Assembly (NCBI GenBank): GCA_038502055.1
Contig: JAXRKN010000045.1
Coordinates: 8,111,501 to 8,175,500, forward strand
DNA from: Tanytarsus gracilentus
Taxonomy: Eukaryota > Arthropoda > Insecta > Diptera > Chironomidae
Length of the DNA stretch: 64,000 nt
Direction: 5' to 3'
Under the pieces are notes generated by a model. That model was given only the letters and a program-made list of their open reading frames with translations, did not search any database and was not told the DNA's origin. A program made the translations under genes and the position numbers. Every line of letters begins with the position of its first letter. Within the stretch, counting starts at the first letter, position 1. Positions 27,323-39,300 of this stretch are shown here, piece by piece.

Positions 27323-27333
27323 GGCTTTTATAG
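27323..27333 (-). promoter_or_regulatory. TATA box of hexamerin 1
   Basis: CTATAAAAGCC on the minus strand, about 28 bases before an initiator-like GCAGTT (A near 27304) and about 57 bases before the start codon. The paralogue's promoter has nearly the same box (GTATAAAAGCG), which fits strongly expressed, stage-specific genes. Confidence 0.75.
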
Positions 27334-29333
27334 AGCAAAATGAGATTATTTGAGGGGAGTGACTTGATACATTGCAATTTGAATTTTGAACGTCTCATGA
27401 GAGAATTGTTCAAAATTTCTTTAAAAATTAAAAAAAAAATAATTTGTCTAAAATTTTATTGAAATTTTAATTTTAATGCAAACTTATTTTTTACCCAAAG
27501 TTTAATTTTTTATACTCAAACTTAAATTAAAATTTTTCCCTTAAAAAACTGTCAAGCACCACCTGAAATAATATCAGTCCTCTCAAATTAAATGTAAATA
27601 AATTATATTAAATTTCGATGCGGTCATCGAACCAACAGGATGTTCTTTTGACATTGCAGTGCTCAAATATTAATAAGTAAATTCGAGTTGATAGCAAAAA
27701 ATCGTCAAACTGTAATTTGCTTAAATAATGAAACACATGTTTACTCAATAAATGGTTGGTTTTCATTTTATTTACGCTATAATGTTTATCATAATTAATA
27801 TTCTTACTGTTATTATCAAACACGTCTTTGTTGTGTACAATTATAATAACGTTCATAACAAATAATTATTTTTTACACTTTCTTGTCAATGACATTTTCA
27901 TTTTTTTATGTACATTTAATTACTTTTTCATGCTTTATAAAAATTAATTTTTTTCTGCTTGTTGTTTTAAATGCAAATATTTCTCCAAAATTGAACGATC
28001 AGATTAATTAGGTTGAATTTTATTATTTTTTTTAAAAAAATTGTTTTATTACCTTTTTATATTCAAGCCTGTCGTACGTTTTCATTATTAAATATTTTAA
28101 CAAAAATAAGCTTTATCTCATTAAAATCTCCTCTACTCATTTATTTATTTTAAACACATCCATAATTAAATTTTTTCACTCGCTTTATTGAGTTTATAAA
28201 CTTGTTTTCATAGCCGCTAAATATTTACATCATCGTGTCGAAAAATGTATTTTGTATTTTATAGTGAACGCAAAAATTAATTAGCAGTAGTTTCAATTTG
28301 AACCATTAATTTGGGCGATAATCTCTCATAGTAACTCATCCGAAATAAAAATAAACTTGAGCATCATCGCGCGAGCTTTATAAGTACATTAACCCGACTT
28401 GACTAAAAATATAATCAGAGATTTTTGTTCGTCAAAAAAGAGAGCTGAAAGTTGCCATAGCACGTCGAATAAAATAAAAAATTTATGTCTAGTGAAAACG
28501 GAAAGCTCGTTTATATTTGACTGCAAAGCCCTTCAATGCGATTCACTCTAATTTTCTTCTCAAGTGTATCCATGGTACAATTGAGTTTATTACGTCAAGG
28601 CAACAAATCTAAATGAAATTTTTGCAAAGGTTTGATGAGGGAAGGGATTTGTTGTACATCCTTGAAAAATTCAGTAGGTTCACATAAAAGATAACTGATT
28701 GAGGAATCGTAACAATTCAGATTAATTTGGGGTTTGAATAAAGACCAAATAAGATTTTTTGAGCTCCATAAAATGTTTTTATTACCAACAAGGGAGGAAC
28801 ACTCCATTTATAAACTTTTAAATGAGTTCAAACCCTAGAAATATTATAATTATTATAAAATTTGAGTGTTTCTCCCCTGCGTTTAAAAATATTTCACAAA
28901 CAAAATGTTTATCGCAAATTCTTCAAATCTTTTCCCAAACAATTCTCTAAACTCATCTCTCGCAAGACTTAAAACCCAAAACATTTTCTAAGCAGCATTT
29001 TCCTTGTCAAAATTATGAGGGATTTATCATATCATTACTGTCAACATTATGTGTCTGATTTTCATTAAAAACTTTTTCCATCTTCAATTTAATAATTTTC
29101 TGAAGGATTTTCTACCACATACTTTTTCTCTTTCAGTACTCGGAGTACATATGTTTACGAATGAGCTTAAGAGAGGGAGGGAGGGTTGGAAAAAGAACAT
29201 TTTCTATATTTTCATCCATTCAAATACTTCATGTATATTTTATTATGTACACAACATTCTTCCGCTCAGTCTCTCAATTCTCTCACATTCATACTCATCT
29301 CACTCATGTGTGTGTAGCGCATTAATTTTAATG
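27334..29333. other. Intergenic between hexamerin 1 and the beat gene; no gene seen
   Basis: A/T-rich upstream region of hexamerin 1 and downstream region of beat. Fat-body and hormone-response elements might be expected here, but I cannot assign any. No coding exon is supported. Confidence 0.4.
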
Positions 29334-32300
29334 TCACATCGTAATGGGATGTTTTAATGAATTAGCAATTAATGGGCAAAAGACAAGGACGACAAAGTTA
29401 AAGAGTAGAAGCACACAATGAATTTTGCATAGTTTATTAGACGTTGAGTGTAGTGCCGAGTTATCGGGATCGCCGTTCTTTCGTCTTCCATCCCAGCCGA
29501 GCATGTTGGGCGAAACGGTACTGGACAGATCGACGAGTGCGATTCGCTGCTGCAGGTTCTTATGATAGATGTGGAAAATGGTAATTTCACAAGACACTGT
29601 TATGATGTTGGTGAATGGTGTTGGGTTAGTGTAAATCTCTTGCATTATAGGTGAATGGTGAAAGAGCTCGAGTGCTGAGTATGTTGGCGTTCCTTCGAAT
29701 GTTCGATACGTTATGCGTTGAAATGGAAGTTTATTGACCTGGTTGAGGAATTGAAAAAAATTCTGTTAAAATTTCCACAAAAAAATTTTAAATTTGTAAA
29801 ATACGTTAGAAATAAAATTTAATCATTTTTTGAAATTTCCACAAACCTTTTTATTGTTGATGTACCACGTTATATTTGCAGGTGGATGTGACGTTCCGAC
29901 GGTGCAACTCGCTTTGAGATTATCAGTTGAATAAAGAGTCTTCTTCTCTACAATCATCTTCGGCTCGTCATTTGGCAGCTCAATAACTTGCATTTGCGCG
30001 GTACGAATGTCGGTGTGAAAGAGCGGCGCATCCTCTGACACTTCACACTGATACTGTCCTGACAAGTCTCTAGTGACTCCCCTCAACGTTACCGATGTCG
30101 CATCTGAATGTGTTAGCTGTATGCAAGAAGGAGAGAAGAGCATTAAGTTTAAGAGCATCTGACACTCGACAACTTTACACTTCACTTACATCGACAGTAA
30201 TGCCATTTACTTGAAAAGTTCGTGCAGCCGGCTGTTCTTTTGGAACGTAACGATAAAATTCTTCTGACTCAAAGTACCATCGTACCGAGTAGAGACTCGC
30301 CTAGAGAAATAATGAACTTAATTATGATGCTCTAGATTTACTCGAATTTAATCGTACAACTTACATTATCTAAATCGTATTGACAAGTAAGTGTTGCTGC
30401 GTTTCCCATTATTACAGCTTCTGGCACGAAAATTTTGAGCTCCTTTAGACAGAGAGCTGAAAATTAAATATATCAATTAATAAAAAGTCAATTAAAATTT
30501 TAGTAAAACAAATTAAATTCATCTAAAATCAATTTTTATTTTGTACATTTCTAAAAAAATCTTTTTTTTTTACATTTTCATTTGCTCAAATTTATGGGAA
30601 TTCTAAATTAAACTACAAACAGGAATTTATTCGGCCTAATAAGTCATGTTGATTTCTGACTGAGTCTTATGGAAGATGCTAACATCATAGTAGTACATGT
30701 TGGGAGTGAACCAAACATTCTCGTCAATCTTACGATCGAATGGATAGCCATAAGGAAGTGAGTCAACATATCCATAGCCACCTTCGTATGTGAAATCATG
30801 TGGTTTCTCAGTTGGTGGATGATATGGTGAGACAATGAAGTAGAATTGATATGGCATGCCACCCTTCTTTCCCTTTGGCAACATGAGGCGTGATGGGAAG
30901 CCAGTGTAAGCTTCACTCGTGTGCAATTGGTACTTCTGTGTACCCTCATAGGCAGTCATAACTTGCTTGTAGAGTTCATAGAATGTTGTGTGATCCTTAA
31001 CGTAGAATGAGAAGTCATTCGAGTTGCGTGTAACGGTGTTCTTTCCAGTTGAGAATTCATAAACGAAGACATCCAAAAGAACAAAGTTCTCTTTGTTGTC
31101 GTCAATGTGATAAACGCTGCCATATTGATCGTATTTTGGTCCAATGTATGTACGAACAACACCCTTAACTGGTTTTTCTGAGGTGACATACAATTTGTAT
31201 GTGAATGGAACGGTGTTGAGACGAGTTGTGCGTGCCTTAACAACAAAGTCCTCTCCTTGATAATGAGCGATTCTTCCGAACTTCTTCATTGTTGATTCAC
31301 TGAATTTCTCATCGTAAACCTCAACATCAACGGCATTTGTGATATCAGCATCGAACTTATCAAAATATGTGACAAGCTTATCAACTTCAGCGCTATCAAC
31401 TTTAAGTCCCTTGAATTCAAGTTCATCATAAGTATAATGAGCAAGATGATCCTTGAAGTAGAAATATGATGATGACAAAATTCTCTTCCACATTTGATAG
31501 AAGACTGGATCGCGCAATGATGTCTCGTATTGCTCCAACACACTTGGAACAATCTTGTGTGGTTCAAAGTGCTCAATTGAAGCGCCGAGAAGTTGTCTTG
31601 AGTACATTTCGAGATAGCCATAGAAGCGAGTGTTGACACTGTCGGGGTTAGTTTGAACGAGATTTCCAAGATACTCAACGGATTCAGGTTTGGTCAGATC
31701 AATATGATCGCCATTTGGCATGACAATATAACCCATATCAATAGCGTCACGAAGACGACGTTCGTAGTCTTCAACCTCTTGAATTTCTTTGTAGTTTTCC
31801 TCAACATACATTAAGTAGTTGTTGTCACGAGCTGGGAATGGAACACCATTATAATAATACATGTCCGGGAAGTAGCCAGTCTTAATTGGAAGTTCATAGC
31901 TGATTAAAGGAATGGTCCCTAAATCATTCGAGAGACGCTCAAGATAGTAGCGAGCCAACAGTTGCTGATGATGGAAGAGATAAAGTTCACCGCGACGATC
32001 CTTGTACATGTTGAATTCCTTTCCACCGAGCCAGTATGGGAATTCCATTTGGAAGTAATAGTACCAGGCGTTGAGACCAATGTCTTCAGTGAAATATGAA
32101 ACTTTCTGCTCGACATTCATGTGTTTAGTCCATCCAGTGTAGTTTGCTGGAATGATGGTCTGATAGACACCTTCAGTCTTCTTCATTCCATAGAATCCTT
32201 GCATCTTATATTGGTGAGCTTTTTGCATGACATCCGAGTGGAAGAAATAGTATGGATAGATTTCATAGATGGCAGGAACTTCAATGCCAGCGAGATCGGT

Positions 32301-33298
32301 ACGATGATAGACAGCAGCGACAAGTGCATAGACAAACATTCCCTCGTTAACGTGGAAACTGTTTAATATTTTTTTAATATTATTTAATTTTTTTTAAATA
32401 AAATTCTCTTACCGTGCCCAGAGCATAGTCTTGTAGAAAGTATCCCAGTCCTTTGCATAGTAGAAAACGTTGAACAAAGCTTGAGCTTCCTTCACGAGAT
32501 CTTCGTCCATGACAGTGAAGAGTTCATCGAAACCCAACATGCCGTGGTTGTAGAGCTTAATGAATTCTTTAGCGGCTTCAATGTTTGTGTATTTGTCATA
32601 GTTTTCCTCGATTTTGTATGTCTTCGCGTCGGTCCATAATTTGGTGTGAACCTCCTTCTGATGAACGTGTTGGAAAACTTCCAAGATCGCCTTTTGCTTC
32701 ATCAAGAAATCTTGATCAGCATATTTGATCTCCTTCTCAGGTACTACAACGTAACCTGCCGCCAAAGAAACGAGCGCTAATGCCACCACAATAATCGTCC
32801 TCATCATGCCGTGTTCAACAGACAACTGATAATTTTGACAATGTTCTACACGCTTTTATACACATTCGCGACACTTCGAGAGAAATCTCTCATTTCATGC
32901 TTTCACGAAGATGATTCGTGTGTTCATATCAATAACTAATTTGTCGGTCATTCAAGTCCGAATTTTATCAATTTCACTCTTAGTCAAAAAGCAAAAAGTT
33001 CTAAAAATAAAGAGAGATTTAAAATGGTCCCACTTTATGAACTAGAATCGACCGACTTTTAAATAAGAGAACCCAAGTTTTTGTCAACAAAAACATGTTA
33101 TGAAATTTTTGAGGATTAAATTGAATAATTTTTTAATGTTTATAAAATATTTTTTTACAATCGCGAGATGAAATATCAGCGCAACCTTAAACGATCTTGA
33201 CACTCACCTATAGAAATTTGAAGAAATATTAGGACGTAAAATGACATTTTTGTAGCTTGTGATGAACTTTTTCTCCTCCCCATCGTGCTTGTTACCAT
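29334..33298 (-). CDS. beat: Beaten-path (beat) family immunoglobulin protein, beat-V-like; contains a nested hexamerin gene
   Basis: Cell-surface or secreted Ig-domain protein of the insect Beat family, which partners Side-family receptors in axon guidance and synaptic matching. Exons: 33298-33208 (exon itself from an acceptor at 33355), 30456-30365, 30300-30190, 30116-29847, 29738-29334; all junctions GT-AG and in phase; about 322 aa. Signal sequence MSFYVLIFLQISIG. First Ig domain: AATLTCQYDLDN, SVRWYFESEEFYRYVPKEQ, SGQYQCEVSEDAPLFHT. A second Ig-like region follows: LKASCTVG, NITWYINNKK, VSCEIT. The C-terminus is hydrophobic (HCVLLLFNFVVLVFCPLIAN), suggesting a GPI or membrane anchor. The start is uncertain: in-frame ATGs at 33298, 33283 and 33247, with no in-frame stop back to 33355, so more coding sequence may lie upstream. 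The first visible intron (33207-30457) holds a whole hexamerin gene on the same strand. The beat-V assignment rests on remembered similarity. Confidence 0.9.
30626..30631 (-). other. Polyadenylation signal of hexamerin 2, inside a beat intron
   Basis: AATAAA on the minus strand, starting 5 bases after the hexamerin 2 stop codon (TAG at 30636-30638). It lies in sense orientation within the beat intron, about 170 bases before that intron's acceptor. Confidence 0.65.
30636..32807 (-). CDS. Hexamerin / larval serum storage protein 2 (arylphorin-like), nested in a beat intron
   Basis: Storage hexamerin, paralogue of the gene at 24.6 kb. Exons 32807-32413 and 32358-30636 join in phase 2 across a 54-bp intron to 705-706 aa. 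The start is one of two adjacent ATGs (32807 or 32804) before a signal peptide, IIVVALALVSLAAG. N-terminal domain to about residue 160 (FYYAKDWDTFYKTMLWAR), central domain with EDIGLNAWYYYFQMEFPYWL and HHQQLLARYYLERLSN, C-terminal domain with TGFPSRLMLPKGKKGG and SLPYGYPFDRK, ending INMTY. The copper-ligand helix has Trp, Tyr and Gln in place of histidines. Codons look more G/C-ending than in its neighbour, which may reflect high expression. The whole gene, promoter and polyA signal included, lies in intron 33207-30457 of the beat gene, same strand. Confidence 0.97.
32824..32829 (-). promoter_or_regulatory. Initiator of hexamerin 2
   Basis: TCAGTT on the minus strand, the arthropod initiator consensus, about 33 bases downstream of the TATA box. 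It gives a short leader of about 20 bases. Confidence 0.6.
32851..32861 (-). promoter_or_regulatory. TATA box of hexamerin 2
   Basis: GTATAAAAGCG on the minus strand, in the usual position relative to the TCAGTT initiator. It lies inside the beat intron, so the nested gene appears to have its own core promoter. Confidence 0.8.
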
Positions 33299-33355
33299 TT
33301 CTAATGACGCTAATGTCACTTTTGATGTGTTGCCAAGGTGCTTTGAATGTGTTTT
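33208..33355 (-). other. First visible beat exon, with an upstream splice acceptor
   Basis: The minus strand reads CTTTTCTTTCTCCTTACAG just before 33355, a strong pyrimidine tract and acceptor. This exon is therefore probably not the first; at least one 5' exon, non-coding or coding, should lie to the right, possibly many kilobases away. Confidence 0.65.
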
Positions 33356-36300
33356 CTGTAAGGAGAAAGAAAAGTGGAAAGTTGTAGGCATTTCGAAATT
33401 ATACGTAAGAAAATGTAATTAATTCAATGTTAAGATCATTAATTTTGACACTTGCGTCGTCATATTTCATAAATGGCTTTCCATGGCTTCGTAAAATGCC
33501 TTTTTGCGTACGCCCTAAAGCCATTTCTCTCCCACACTCGAGCGAAAACTTTCTCATTTATTCAACACCAAGTGACATGATGAATGCCTCATAATTTTAT
33601 TAAGTACTCGACACGCAACAACGAGATCTCACTCTCAATGAAACCTCACTCAATTCCCTCTTTTTTATCTATTCGATGTGAAATATGGTAAAACTTTATA
33701 ATTTTCTCATTGCGTTCAACACAAATCGCTTTATTTCGTACTGAGGATGAAATTTCCTCTTACCTTTGTGGTGCGGTGTAAAAAGTTTCGGATTTAAATT
33801 TTTTTTATCTGCTCGCATTTAAAACGATGATGATAAATTTATTTACGTTGAGAAGAAAATTTTACTCAGTTGAAAACTTTTTATCATTTTATTGAAATAT
33901 TTAAAAACGAAAGTGGATCATGATTAGATGTCTTGAAAGTTTTTCTGACAAAATTTAAATTCCTAAAACCTCAAAAACAAAAAAATTAATTTAAATGTTT
34001 TTCATCCTATAAATCACTCGGACACTAACCCAAAAAGGATCTTTATGGTGAAGGATCGAATAATTTAGTAACTTCAACCTCTCTCATAGAGCTTTAGACT
34101 TGTTGATATATCGATGAATCTAAGGGTGACGCGATGTTTGTTCGAGGGTTGGAACATTTAATTACGGAGTATTAACATTTAATGAACCTCACATTAGAAA
34201 GATATAGTACGCGCGTTCTCAACTCATCATAGTGAAATGAGGTCATTTCTCACTTAATAATCTCGCACGATTTCACTGATGGGACTTGCGAAAAAGTTTT
34301 TCATGCTTTCGAGGGGAGGAAAAAATTTTATCAAAGAGAAAACTTGAAACATGAAAATATTTTTTAAGGATTAAAAGTATCAAATTTTGAATATTTATAT
34401 TCAAAAATTTTTAATTACACTTCAAAATTTCCTTTTATTGGATTAAAAAAATCTTTTTAATTTTTTCAAAAAAAAATCCATCAATCATTATTTTCGAGAC
34501 AGAGAGGAGAAATTTTTCGGATAAACATTTTCACCCTCTTGTGCCGGGGAAAAATTTTACTCTATCGTACACCAAAAAGTAAAATATTTACCCAACTTGA
34601 TCCAATGAGTAAACATCAACGTTTTTCATTATAGCATTTTACTAAACTTTTTCTCTCGCTTAAACCCCACTCAGCTCTCTTCATTATGAATTTTTTACAG
34701 AAAAATTTTCATCATAATAATTTAAACATATACAGAAAAGCGTGAGAAAGTGAAAATAAATCAGCGAAGAGTGTAAGATTAATGATGGTTCAATGAGGAT
34801 GAAATAACAAAATAAATTGTCTGAGTGTGCGAGAAAAAAGAAAGCGAAAGGAAGCAAAAAATGTGAGTGACTATTATTCAGTCTTCCATCCCCAATTTGA
34901 TAGTGCTGACGTCTATGATGATGAAATTCTGTGAGCACTTCTCATTATCTTTGAAAGAGATTTTATTAATGAATTACTTTCAACGTACCCACATCTCAGT
35001 CCATGCATAAAATTCAAATTGTGTCAACTTGAACACAAAAATGTCGCTTCGAAATTAATCACCGAAGTGAATTTTTATGAGATGTTGCTAAGAACATGGT
35101 CATCGAGAAAAAAAATACCTTAAGCTTACGAGAGAGATTAAGGTTTTATGTTTATGTCCTACAGAAATTAAATTCTTTGTGATGAGTTTTGTGATAAAAA
35201 CAAAAATTTGCTTAATTTAATGAAAATTTTATTCCTAATTAAATCTTTGTTTAATAAATTTTTTACCTTGAAATTAATTATTTTTTGCAAAAATATTTTC
35301 TCATAAAAATTTGATTTAATCAATTCTGAAAATCCTTTGCAATCACATCGGAAAAATCTCGCACGCACATTTGCGAAAGTGAATTGAATCCTAACTAGAA
35401 ACGTCTACATAAAGCATGACTAACGTGCCAAGCGACAGATATGGATTAACATGTCATATTAAACGATTTTCGAGTTGACAGAATGCGAAAGTTGATGCCA
35501 TTTAATTGTAAAGCCGAGTGAGAGGGATGACAAATAGTTTTTTTTCGGAGCATGATCTGGATGGAGATTTACAATGGAGATGTGAAGTCAGGCATTTTCA
35601 TACGCTGTCATCCTGTTCATGCCGTATCATTCATCTTTTAATTTATGCTTACATCAGCACAGATGAATTCTAGCCTCCCACTCTTATTCACTTTGCTGGG
35701 AGTTTTTGATGCTAGAATGATTGCGTCCATTAAGATATACTTCCGAAATGTCATCATCTAATTAATTTAAGCATCCTTGAGAATGCATTCACTCGTTATG
35801 CGATAATGTGGCAATTATTAGAGAGGGATTATTTCGAAAATACGTCAATCCTTCGCTTAAGATCCACAATTTACTTTCGTTGAACAAAACTCTTAAATAA
35901 TTCCCAACTATACATTAAAAATATGTTGGCAGTGAAATTGAATTATTTTAATTGCAATTTATGGTGTCGAGCATGGAATTTCCATTTCAACATCATAAAG
36001 AAATCTGACGACGACATGGAAATAAAACTTTTTTATGGTAATCAACTCTAAGTTTATTAGCAGCTCATACATAATTATATTGTTAAATACCGGGAGCAAA
36101 TATCACTGAAGAACTTTAAAGCTCTTTTGTCTTGAGCAATAAAGAATTTAATTTTTATTTCCTCCCTCTCTCTTTTCCGTCATCCTTGGCAATCATTTTA
36201 TTTCTCATTCACTTAAAAGCCAGCAACTATGTCATGTAACAAAGACATCAAACGTTCATTCATTCATTCACTCGACTGTGACAAAAATGAGTGGGGGAGA

Positions 36301-39300
36301 TAGAAAAAATAAATGTATGAGATCGAGAGCAAAGTTATTAGCTTTTCTATTGTTCGTAATATGTTTTGACACACAGCAATATCCACAAAATCGCTCTATG
36401 ACTTATTCTTGGAAGTGAGATGAATGCAGAGAAATTCTTGGGGTTGTATTTTGACAATTTAATCAAAATAGTTTTTTATAAATTTAAATTTTTTTGAACT
36501 TCAACTTATGAATTTTTGGAGCATAAAAAATTATTCAAATTTAGTCAATGATTTTTTTAATTTACATTAAGTTCTTCAGATTCAAAAAATATCTTGAGTA
36601 TTTTTAAATTGTAGATTTCATTACAAAAGTTGAGTTTAATTTTTTCCACCCTTATATTTTATGATCTCAGCTCATGTAAAACTACAAAGGAAATATTTTC
36701 TAAAAATAAGGACAGAACATAAAAAGCAAGTGCCTTGTACAAGATAAATGAATGCTGATCAAACAAATAAATAAAAGGACACATAAAATAATGCCAAAGT
36801 TTATAGATGAGAACAAGCACACACTCACATGAAAGAGAAAATGAAAGCTTGGAGATTTATATGAACGACAATTTTTTTTGCTTTCGTCTAAATTGAAAAA
36901 TTGAGATGTTTCGGAAGAAGAAACTGTTTCACATGTTCCAGGGGCTCAAATAATGATGACACAACAGAAAAAGGCACACAAAGTGTGGACATTTTTTAAA
37001 CGAAATATTTTTCAAGTATAATATCCAAGATGACTTGAAGAAAAGATCTTTCTAAAGTAGAGAGACAGAGATAGTGAAACTATTTTCCTTCCTTTATGTA
37101 CAATGAGAGCTGACATGTTAATCTTATTTTGATGGATATTGTACAAGATGAAAAAGAAGCTTTTTGAAATTTATCTCTCAAAAGAAACTTTTTCTTGTTG
37201 TCCTTTATCGTTTGCTTTTCAGCTGTAAAACCTTTATCACTTGAGGATAATTTTACAAATTACGTCCAACGTTTTTTTTCTTTCGTATTTATTGACACGA
37301 AATTTCCTCTATTTAATTTTTCCTATCATGAGCTTTTAAACTTCAAAGGGAAACTCATAAAATGCCACAGAACACTAGAGTAGTGGTGAATGGCATGGAG
37401 TGCGGATCATCATAAAAGCTTCGTAGTGCGCAATATTGTTTGGATAAAAGAACGATGAACTGGGGAATGTGTTTGAGGGAATAATTGCGGCAGTGCCACA
37501 CAAAAAAGTCCTCAGTGAGACAGGAGAATATAAAAATAAATCCACTTGGGATATTAAAATAAATTGTAAATTATTTAAGCTTGTTGAGAGAGCAAAAAAA
37601 TGTGAAAGTCCTCGACAGTTCTTTGTTATTAAAATTATATCACAATATACACTCTCGAATTCTCATCTCGCGCTAGAGACAACGAGCACAACATGAATGT
37701 CCAGTGGCCTTTCTATAGTGCACACAGTAACTCATACTCAAAACAATGCCATCGTGTTGTTTTAATATTCAACTCTTTTCAAGCGCAATTTTCATTGTTT
37801 TCTCTCGCTGCTATGTGTGTCAGCTTTTTAATGATACAAGTTCTAAGCCACACAATTACCATTTTCCACCACCGACACCGCTTGCTCTCGCACACGAGAG
37901 TGTGAAATAAAAATGCAGATTAGATTTGCATTAAACTTTATGACATGAAATGTTTTTAATCGTCGATTTTCATCCTCTCCTTTTTTATGCACTCTGCATG
38001 AATTTTTGCAGCTATTTTATGGTTTTTAATGAAGCATAAAATTTATGCATATGATGTGCGACGTTTTAACATGACTGCAACCATTATATGACATTTTATT
38101 GATTGATTTGAGCTGATAGTGACGGCAGCTGTGAAGCTCCAGGATGTAAAATTATATTTTTTTTGTGATTCATTCAAACTTGTTGGCATCAACAATTAAC
38201 AACAAAATTTTCGTAATATTTTCAATCTGTTGCAGCATGTTTTTTTCTGCTATTGTTGTTCGTTAAATTTTAATGCGATAACCTTGACCGCGATGCTATT
38301 TTAAAGCGTTGCAATCACTCACTTACAGGAGGATCGCATCATCTTCATTTTTAAATTGAATCTTTTTACGTCTTAAATTTCTTACTTTGTAAAAAAGCTT
38401 TATCACCGATTTTATTTAATTTCTTGCTCATTAAATTCAATAATTTACTTTAGTATCTCCAAAATAACCTAATTTTAATTTTAAATCCATAGCAACGACG
38501 AAAGTCCATAAACAGTTTTCAAGCATTACTCATTCAGTCGAAAAAAATCTCAAAAAGTTCAATAACATCTTATAGCGTCTGTAAACATGAACTTCTCTAA
38601 CCCAGTCCAAAAATTCTCGCATTATCATTTACTCGACATTCACTCAAAAATATAAGCAAAAAATATTTCGTTGCAATCTCAAGGCTAATCCGGTATAATG
38701 AACTCATTTAATCAATTCTCACCAAAAAAGACGAGAGTGATGAGTAAAAAAATAGAATCATACATGATAACCTGAAAAAAAATAATAAACATGATGTTGA
38801 GTCATAATCAACTTTGTAACTATGAGAAGAAAAAAATGAGTGTCATTAAACTTTGCTCATTACTTCATGTATGTGTAGATTGGATGAGAGGAAGAAAAAG
38901 TTGTTTAACTTTCATCATTAACGTGTTCAGACAAAAATTATTAATGAAAGAAGAGAGCTTTCATGTTATTTTGGATGTAAATAAATTAACATTTTGTAAA
39001 TTAGTTAGAGAATTGTTTCAGGGTCAGAAATATTTGTGAGCTTAAACTTTGACAAGCTTTTTTATGAGATTTTAAATGTTTAATTGAAACGAAATTTATT
39101 CCTCAAAAAGCTTTTAGATGTTTAAAGCTCTTCAACTTCTCAATCTCATTACTATGCAGCAGGTGCCGCAATTTAATCTTAATTTAAACGTTTTTCTCTC
39201 TCATAAAGTGAAAAAATATCTCGAGTGCCATCAACTTCATGCACCACTTGCTATTTGATACTTTTTCCATTCCGCATTCCATTAGAGAAATGTCTCAATG

